DNA of 64,000 bases, from assembly GCF_035046505.1 (NCBI RefSeq), contig NC_089821.1, positions 196,130,377 to 196,194,376 on the forward strand. The letters run 5' to 3'. The stretch is from Tiliqua scincoides. Taxonomy: Eukaryota; Chordata; Lepidosauria; Squamata; Scincidae. The notes beneath the pieces are model-generated. The model saw nothing but the letters and a program-made list of their open reading frames with translations, did no database searches and was not told the DNA's origin. Both the position numbers and the translations under genes were made by a program. Shown piece after piece: positions 57,776 to 64,000 of the stretch. Numbering within the stretch: position 1 is the stretch's first letter; each line of letters begins with the position of its first letter.

Positions 57776-58744
57776 GACCACTGCAGTGGATTTCAACTGA
57801 CTATAATCAGCCATAGTGCAATGGTTAGGAGTGGCAGTTAACACCAACATTCTACTGACAACGGAGGCCTGAGGTAGCCGTTCGGGTAGCTGAAACATCT
57901 CCTGTTGGTGAGAGTGAGGTGAACTTTTTGAAGCTACATAAAAAGCTCACCCATTGTGAATGTTACTGTATTGGTGGTGAAAATTGGGTGGACTTTATGT
58001 AATTTGGCAAAGGTTTACCCATTGTGGTCGTGAGTCATGTACTCAGATAGGTCAGAAGTGTCTGCGGGTGAGGGAACTTCTGCAGACTATGAGCTTTTCC
58101 CAGTAGCAAGGAAGCAGGTCATGGTTATGATTAAAACTGCTATGGAGGAAATGCAGTCAGTTGCAGGTGGGTGCCGAGGCCCAAGCTAATCAAAGAGGTC
58201 GTGCACCTTTCCAGAAGCAGCGGTCTAAGTGTTCTCATACCATAAATCTGGTAAAGTCCAGATTTACCTTCCTTCTATAGTTCATCTTTTAGAGCAGTGC
58301 TTCTCAATGTTTGTCCCCCACTGTACCTCTTCGCATGGCCCACCTATTAGAAGTACCACCGATAACTGGCAAGGATGTTATCACTAGTTACTTCTGGATT
58401 GGGGACCAGACGCAACACAAACAACACCAGTAAGAGGTTCAGGGTGGACAGGAGTGTTTTTCTGAGTGTGTGAAAAGCACCCACTGGAGATCTGCTCATT
58501 ACAGGGAGCTTCCTATCACTGCTTGTCTCATTGAGTTTTGGGTTGTTGCCAAAATTACCCAGACCCAATTGTAATTTAAGCCAAATGACCCTTGGTGAAC
58601 ACAGACTGAGAAAACAGGACCACAAGGTAAGTTCAACAAAGACTTTTACTTAAGGCTGTGGAGTTTGGGGCCAATTTCAGCTCGGTCCTGGTTTGAATAA
58701 TCATTTTGTAAATGACATGCTATGTATCTAGAAATAGTTTGTAA

Positions 58745-59190
58745 TGGAAAATAACTTCAGCTAGTCCAAAATGCGATAGCTTCACTATTGCGCAGAGCTG
58801 GCTGCACTAAACACATTTCAGCAATATTTTAAAAAAGAAAGAGTTCCACTGGTTACTGATAGTTTACAGATAGTTTCTGGGAAAAATTCAAAGTGTTGAT
58901 TTTAACTTTTTTAAAAAAGTTCTATACTGCTTGGGTCTAGGACATTTTAGAGAGCACCTTCTTTACACGAGACTGAAAAAGAGGTCCTTTCCCAAGTATA
59001 TAAATGAAACACAAACGGTTACCACTAGAAACAGTGACCCTTCAGAGGTGGCTTCAGTATATTAAGCACTCTGCTAAAGAAATTACGCGATGCTCTTTTC
59101 AGGAAGTTGCAAAAACACTTATTTGGTCAGTTTTGAGAGTTAGATTGGTTTTTATAAGAGCTGTTGCAGATATTGCAGGAAACAGATAAT
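58745..59190 (+). mobile_element. Old L2 LINE remnant
   Basis: Decayed equivalents of LQLVQNA, FKVLILTF and GYLRD are readable on the plus strand (CTAGTCCAAAATGCG, TTCAAAGTGTTGATTTTAAC), aligning with 36800-37000 of the better L2 copy. Confidence 0.6.
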
Positions 59191-59253
59191 AACAAATGCC
59201 CTATAGAATTAGAGCAACAAAAAACCAAATTACTATTCTGTATCAAACATTAC

Positions 59254-59362
59254 CTTGACAAAAGCAATTCCACAGGGTGATACAGTGATATCATGCCGAA
59301 GATGATACAGTAGATCAGGACATACTCTCAGAGATGTGCAGCCAAATTTAAATTCATCATAT
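59254..59362 (-). CDS. REV3L: REV3L coding exon between motifs II and III
   Basis: One base plus 36 codons: it completes the Lys of NLGK, then encodes YDEFKFGCTSLRVCPDLLYH and LRHDITVSPCGIAFVK. The exon sits between two separate L2 LINE remnants (about 58745-59190 and 59460-59590). The acceptor and donor are both canonical. Confidence 0.96.
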
Positions 59363-59459
59363 CTTGAAAGTAAGAAAAAAGGAACTGAGTTCTCAGTAAA
59401 ATGCAGGTAAGTACTACTGTATCTGTATTAACTGATAGAGGCTTATCTATATTAACAGA

Positions 59460-59590
59460 TATCTTGTTTTTAAATTATGTTCTTAATGTTTTTAACTATT
59501 GTTATAAGCCACCTTGGGTCCCTGCAGGGAGAAAGGCAGGATACAAATAAAGTTAATTAATAATAATAATAACAATAACAACAATAAACA
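59460..59590 (+). repeat. L2 LINE 3' end with AAT/AAC repeat tail
   Basis: TTATAAGCCACCTTGGGTCC, AGGGAGAAAGGCAGGATACA and AATAAAG, followed by an AAT/AAC repeat, match the 3' end of the L2 at 37305-37378. Confidence 0.75.
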
Positions 59591-60673
59591 GAGGCCTTCT
59601 TCCCACGCTACACATTGCTTAAGGGAACTAGGCACTATAACACCTGGGTTAATTTTTTTGGCATCAGCCCCATATCTGTCTCACTCATGCCCAAGCCATC
59701 TTACACTCTTTTAGCAATCCTGTCATTTTTTCGTCTCTTGCTTGCTTGCCTTGCCCATTTCATCTCTCCTTTTTCTCTGTCTACCATCTTCAAATGTTGA
59801 CTATTCTTAATTTAGGTTTTTAATCAAGGTATTTTTGTTCTGGTTTTAATTTTTAGAAGAATACACAAAATAGTTTACCACATTTAAAACAAAGTACAAC
59901 AGCAAAATACACAGGCTAAAACAAGAATAAAAAACAGCAATACGGAATAACACCAACTCCCAGCAGATTGTCTGGTAAGTCTGCAGCAGCAAAAACAATA
60001 AAAGTCAAAGTGCTCATAGCAGTCAAGCTTGTTAATGAAAAACTCAGGAAAAACAGGATGCATGTGAAGTTAAAATATGTAAAAATATACTTTTTCTTTT
60101 TTAAGAATTTCTGCCTGCCACTGCACCTCTTCCCATCTTGTTCCCAAAAGTTTCTCAACACTTACGAATAGGTTTTTTTGAGGTCTGGGGATGTGTAAGA
60201 AGTTTAGAGGAAGGGGTAGAAAAGTTTGCCTTTGCTTGCTCTGTTGCAAGAACATAGCAAGGCTAGAATATAACTCTCCACTATTTTAGTTATAAAATAG
60301 TTAGTTAATTATGCTAGTTCAATACTAGAAGGAAAACTGTACACACATGAGCTTGAAGGTAATTAATGTGCCTATTTAGAAAAAAGGATCAATACATTAA
60401 ATATAGAAGGTATAACGCTAGAGCAAGTGGAATGCCAGATGTCTACGGTCCCATTTGTGTAATTTCTTGCAAGACCAGATATTAGAGGTCCTTTTGAATG
60501 TCTTATATAACTATTTATTGATAGCTTATAATTTAAGGTCTAAGCATTTGCTTACAGAGAATGATATTGCAATGCCACTCCACTTCCAACTGCCACTTTG
60601 GTCTATCCTTCTCATCTTCAAGAAATCTTTAATACTCATTTTTGCTTTAACCACCTTTTTTATTCCTCTATAC

Positions 60674-61024
60674 CAGTGGTCCCCAAGCTTTCCCCTGCTG
60701 CAACCCACCTCACTCTCTGGGACTACATAAGCTTCCCCAGGCCTCAGAAAGCCTCTCAGAAGTGACAGGAAGTAGCAGAAGCAAACCTAGAAGTAATTTG
60801 GAAGTCACTTCCTGTTGTTTGAGAGGTTTTAGGAGGCCTGTGGAGACCAATGGAGTGTGTCCCAGGCCAGCACAATGTGGGAACGGCCTCCAATTGTGGC
60901 CATAAGGTTCCAGTTCAGTGCTAATGAGACACAAGGACAGGTAGGAGGGCTCAACATCAAGACCCACAGTGCATCTGCCCACAACCCACCAAGTGGATTG
61001 TGACTTACAGGTTGGGAAATGCTG
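60674..61024. mobile_element. hAT-Charlie-like element in REV3L intron
   Basis: The left CAGTGGTCCCCAAGC and right GGTTGGGAAATGCTG are inverted. Flanking 8-mers CTCTATAC and CTCTCTCT match only partly. Confidence 0.6.
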
Positions 61025-61507
61025 CTCTCTCTCTTCCCATAAGAGAAAGTATAAGTACACTCATCCAACATCACACAGCCAGAGACAACCAAGCAATCCA
61101 TCAATCAATCAAAACTTTATTGGCATAAACAATAAAACTAGGGTGTTAGACGGAAAAATATCCATGTACATTAGTTAGGCTCAACTTCTTGAGATAATTC
61201 TTGTATAAACCCAGTAAAAGTACTTTTCCATGTTGGTTGTTAAAATCTCATTCCTGCCAGAGACAACTGATTTTGATGCATTTCCAAACTCACATACTAC
61301 ATGTTATTATGCTAAATTCTCTCTCTGTATAGGAAGGGTGGAGTTTCAAGACCTAAAACGGGAATATTTGGATATTCTAATAATGATCTATGGCCATTCA
61401 GATGCATAGGGAAGTCTGGCTACGTTTACTTCTTTCTACCTTTGATGTAGCAGGGGGAAAAAACCAGACCATCTTAATGCGTTAGGATTTATATGATTAA
61501 TACTTAC

Positions 61508-61752
61508 TTCCCCAAATTCTCAGTATGTCCCAGGCATGTAGAAAAACAGTAATTGTATGCTATTACTATGGATGGATACAAAGACTGAAAATCTAAGACA
61601 AGGACAGCATTACTGTAGAAACGAGATTCTGGCTCCATTATTAAAGGAATGCACTGTGGGGCTTTCATTTGAGCTCGCTGCTGGACACTGGGTGTCACAG
61701 CAATGTAATTCATTGGTTTTGCAATGCGTAACATCATCGACTCCACACGGTA
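61508..61752 (-). CDS. REV3L: REV3L coding exon: catalytic motif II (DFQSLYPSI)
   Basis: 81 codons plus two bases, from YRVESMMLRIAKPMNYIAVT to STCLGHTENLG. It contains VLVLDFQSLYPSIVIAYNYC, motif II of B-family polymerases. The Asp matches human Asp2614 and the Leu matches Leu2618, a residue whose mutation alters fidelity. Intact catalytic residues indicate an active enzyme. Confidence 0.98.
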
Positions 61753-62096
61753 CTACAAAGAAAACACAACATAAGAATTACTTATCAAACCTAAAAGCTA
61801 CATGTATTTTTCAACATATGCTGAAATGACTACGTATTTAGCAGCATTTTGAACAGTATCCTTGAGCAGAAGAATAGATTGTGTCAGGGTAGGAAGTAGC
61901 TACTAAAGGGAAATACTAAGGACTGAAAAAAATCCTACAACCAATTCTATGAGAAAATTTATCTGAAGTTCTCCGTTACCAAACTAGGGAATTTTTACTT
62001 CATCAAATAATGTTAAATCATTGACTAACCATATTCCCCCCCCCCCCCAAAAGAAGATATGCATGTTGACTTTTGAAACATTTAAGGAAATTTTAC

Positions 62097-62238
62097 CTGT
62101 GATCCTCTTGTTAATACATGCAAGAACTGAATTCCAAACAGCCTTGCCATTTCACTTGTCCTGCCAATCAAGTCCAATTGTTCCAATAACTGGAGATTCC
62201 CACAGACACGGCTAATGTAATAATCAACCATTTTCCAC
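62097..62238 (-). CDS. REV3L: REV3L coding exon, N-terminal edge of the polymerase domain (most 5' exon in window)
   Basis: One base plus 47 codons: WKMVDYYISRVCGNLQLLEQ, LDLIGRTSEMARLFGIQFLH, VLTRGSQ. It marks the end of the exonuclease-like domain and the entry to the palm. Counting from here, 617 residues run to the stop codon, exactly human 2514-3130. The rest of the gene (about 2,500 residues) lies beyond the window end. Confidence 0.96.
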
Positions 62239-62604
62239 CTTTAAAGTAAAATTAGAAACATGCAAAAAACCTTGAGTGCAAAACAAGCAAGCAATATTCT
62301 GGGGGAAAAGACTTTAGAAAGTAATCAGTACTCCTTTGTGAACATCCTAAGTGGTTAACTTGAAGGCCAAGACAGATAACGCTGCTCATTGAGACAAAAT
62401 GGAAGAAACCTCTTACAGAATGGTCTTTTTGGCACACTGAGATATTCCTCCCTTATATTTATTCATACCACATCACCAGGTTCCGTTGTGGTCACTGTGG
62501 ATGTTAAGATGTCCACGAAAAGGAATTTGAATCTTATATACTACATCTTTAAGATTTTCAGTCCTGAATAAAACTGGTGTCAATATTCTTCTTGGAGACT
62601 AATG

Positions 62605-63090
62605 GCCTAATCCTATGGGCTGTTTATGCAACCAGAAAAAGCATTCCGGCAGTGTAAATAGCTTTATGACTGTTGCAAATGTGTCAATGCCAGCAAGCAT
62701 GGCCTGGTTGCTGCCACAAGCTGTGAGTGGCTGGGTGTAAGTGATGATAGATGGTGGAGGCCCTGCTGACAGTAAGACCACACAGGATTTGGGACGGGGT
62801 GGAATGGGGCAGGGGGGAAGGCAGAGTGGCCAGGCGAACAGGTTCAGTATTCACGGAATCCACCAAATCCAAAACTTTTCTTGGGCCTGATCTGCCTTCA
62901 TGGGTCAATGAAGACTTGTGCCAATAATATCACTAGCACAGGTTCAAAATGATTCATGGTAGTAGCAGGGACCTCAGGGGAAGGAAACATTCATTCCCTT
63001 CCCCCAAAGCGGTTTCAACATGCCAAAACTCCCCTGCAGGATACTGTGCACACCACGGTTGCATCATCGCTTGGAGAGTTAGGCAGAATT
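62605..63090. mobile_element. CAATCCTA-group DNA element, degraded
   Basis: GGCCTAATCCTATGGGC on the left, GAATTGGGC on the right, and the internal AAACATTCATTCCCTTCCCC block resemble the group described at 54479. Confidence 0.45.
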
Positions 63091-63189
63091 GGGCTATAAA
63101 ACCACTATGAAATACATCCTTGTGCCTCTCTGGTCTAGTTCAACTGTTTACAGGCAGTTGATAGAAGAACTGAATAATGGCCTCCAGCA

Positions 63190-63467
63190 TCTGTCGATAT
63201 CATCGAAGATTAAGTCTGCCTTTAAAAGGAGATTGGACAGATTTATGGAGGAAAAGTTCATCACAGGTTACAAGTGATGACTGTATGCACTCTCTGGGTT
63301 TTAGAGATAGCCTATTTCTGAGTACCAGATTCAAGGGAGCAGCAATAGGATAGAGTTATCTTGCTGTCTTGTGTGCTCCAAGAGGCATCTGGTGGTACAC
63401 TGTGAGATAATGAAGCTGGACTTAATAGACCCTTGGCCTGATCCAGCAAGTTCTTCTAATGTTCTTA
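63190..63467 (+). repeat. CR1 LINE 3' end
   Basis: Decayed FKRRLDRFMEEKFITGYK coding end, then CTTGTGTGCTCCAAGAGGCA, GATCCAGCAAGTTCTTC and AATGTTCTTA. It is an older copy than 29918-30459. Confidence 0.75.
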
Positions 63468-63606
63468 ATGCAATGCTGAAGACTGAAGAAGGGGCTGTTG
63501 GCAATGTAGAAGCCAATGAGGCTGTGGTGATGGGAAACGCCAATGCAAGGGACAAAATGCAAAAGCAGAATGGGGGTCCTACGCATGGCTTCAGGTGTGT
63601 CTACAC

Positions 63607-63891
63607 CAGTGTTTCCCAAACTGTGGATTGGGACCTACTAGGTGGGTCATGAGCCAATTTCAGGTGGGTCCCCATTCATTTCAATATTTTATTTTTTAAT
63701 AAATTAGACTTGATACTACCACTGCATGCGACTGCATTAGGGAAATGTGACAGATTTGTACTTTGAACAGGCTACTCTGTAAATGCTTTTAACAATGATA
63801 GTCAATGGGACTTACTCCTGAGTTCTGGTGGGTCCTGAAACTTTCTTATTCTAAAACATGGGTTCTGGTGCTAAAAGTTTGAGAACCACTA
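63607..63891. mobile_element. hAT-Charlie-like element with 8-bp target duplication
   Basis: Begins CAGTGTTTCCCAAACTGTGG and ends AAAAGTTTGAGAACCACTA. The flanks GTCTACAC (63599-63606) and CTCTACAC (63892-63899) agree at 7 of 8. A fragment of the palindromic MITE (GGGACTTACTCCTGAGTTC) is part of its interior. Confidence 0.8.
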
Positions 63892-64000
63892 CTCTACACC
63901 AATGTGCAAAGTATGAGGGACAAACAAGATGAACTAGAACTATTTACATGGAAAGTGAGTACAGTCTTGTAAGGATTATTAAAACCTGGTGGGACATGGC

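Larger units (their letters stand above)
56714..59253 (-). other. REV3L: REV3L intron with repeat copy B and L2 remnant
   Basis: A 2.5-kb intron. Contents are the unclassified repeat at 57355, the left end of a CAGTGCTTCTCAATG hAT-like fragment near 58294, and an old L2 remnant at 58745-59190. Confidence 0.8.
59363..61507 (-). other. REV3L: REV3L intron with hAT-like element
   Basis: A 2.1-kb intron. Besides the L2 tail and the hAT-like element it has AT-rich sequence and a CAAT-type short tandem repeat near 61100 (ATCAATCAATCAAAACTTTA). Confidence 0.8.
62239..64000 (-). other. REV3L: REV3L intron (5' part beyond window)
   Basis: No further exon is visible up to the window end. It holds a CAATCCTA-group element (about 62605-63090), a CR1 3' end (63190-63467) and a hAT-like element (63607-63891). 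Confidence 0.75.

Noticed and set aside
58745-59590. One L2 LINE spanning the REV3L exon at 59254-59362
   Set aside because: A single insertion cannot surround a conserved exon. The two L2 parts must be separate insertions that happen to lie on either side.

Overview
The window is vertebrate chromosomal DNA, most likely from a squamate reptile. All genes are split by canonical GT-AG introns. The interspersed repeats are CR1 LINEs with octamer-type 3' ends, L2 LINEs, a tRNA-derived SINE, hAT-like and Tigger-like DNA transposons, and many short elements with GGGYGCAATCCTAAC-type ends. This mix is typical of lizards and snakes. The gene order SLC16A10 > MFSD4B > < REV3L matches the conserved amniote block found at human 6q21. 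The species call is an inference.

1-15.6 kb (+ strand): the 3' part of SLC16A10 (MCT10/TAT1, aromatic amino acid and thyroid hormone transporter). Three coding exons (7552-7695, 11229-11457, 13483-13715) give the last 201 codons, ending in TAA. Everything before 7552 is intron. A 3' UTR follows and probably contains a DNA-transposon remnant with a TAA target duplication.

15.6-27.7 kb: an intergenic stretch filled with repeats. It holds a hAT-like element carrying a 127-bp hairpin, a 2-kb minus-strand CR1 split by a SINE-like insertion, and several CR1 3' ends.

27.7-39.8 kb (+ strand): complete MFSD4B (NaGLT1-like sugar transporter of the major facilitator superfamily) in four coding exons, 598 codons. 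Exon 1 lies in a CpG island with a ZNF143/SBS-type motif about 100 bp upstream of the preferred ATG. Intron 3 (5 kb) contains an L2 LINE that was itself split by later insertions.

39.8-45.7 kb: the gap between the convergent genes MFSD4B and REV3L. It holds L2, Tigger-like and SINE-like repeats and a 71-bp near-exact copy of the REV3L last-exon/intron boundary.

45.7-64 kb (- strand): the 3' end of REV3L, catalytic subunit of DNA polymerase zeta. Eleven coding exons encode 617 residues that match human residues 2514-3130 with no net length change. They include polymerase motifs II, III and I and both C-terminal cysteine clusters. Two copies of an unclassified repeat lie in opposite orientation on either side of two catalytic exons.

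No tRNA, rRNA, CRISPR array, prokaryotic operon or intact virus-like element was seen. The three genes do not form a pathway: two are membrane solute carriers and one is a translesion DNA polymerase. Their linkage is ancestral synteny.
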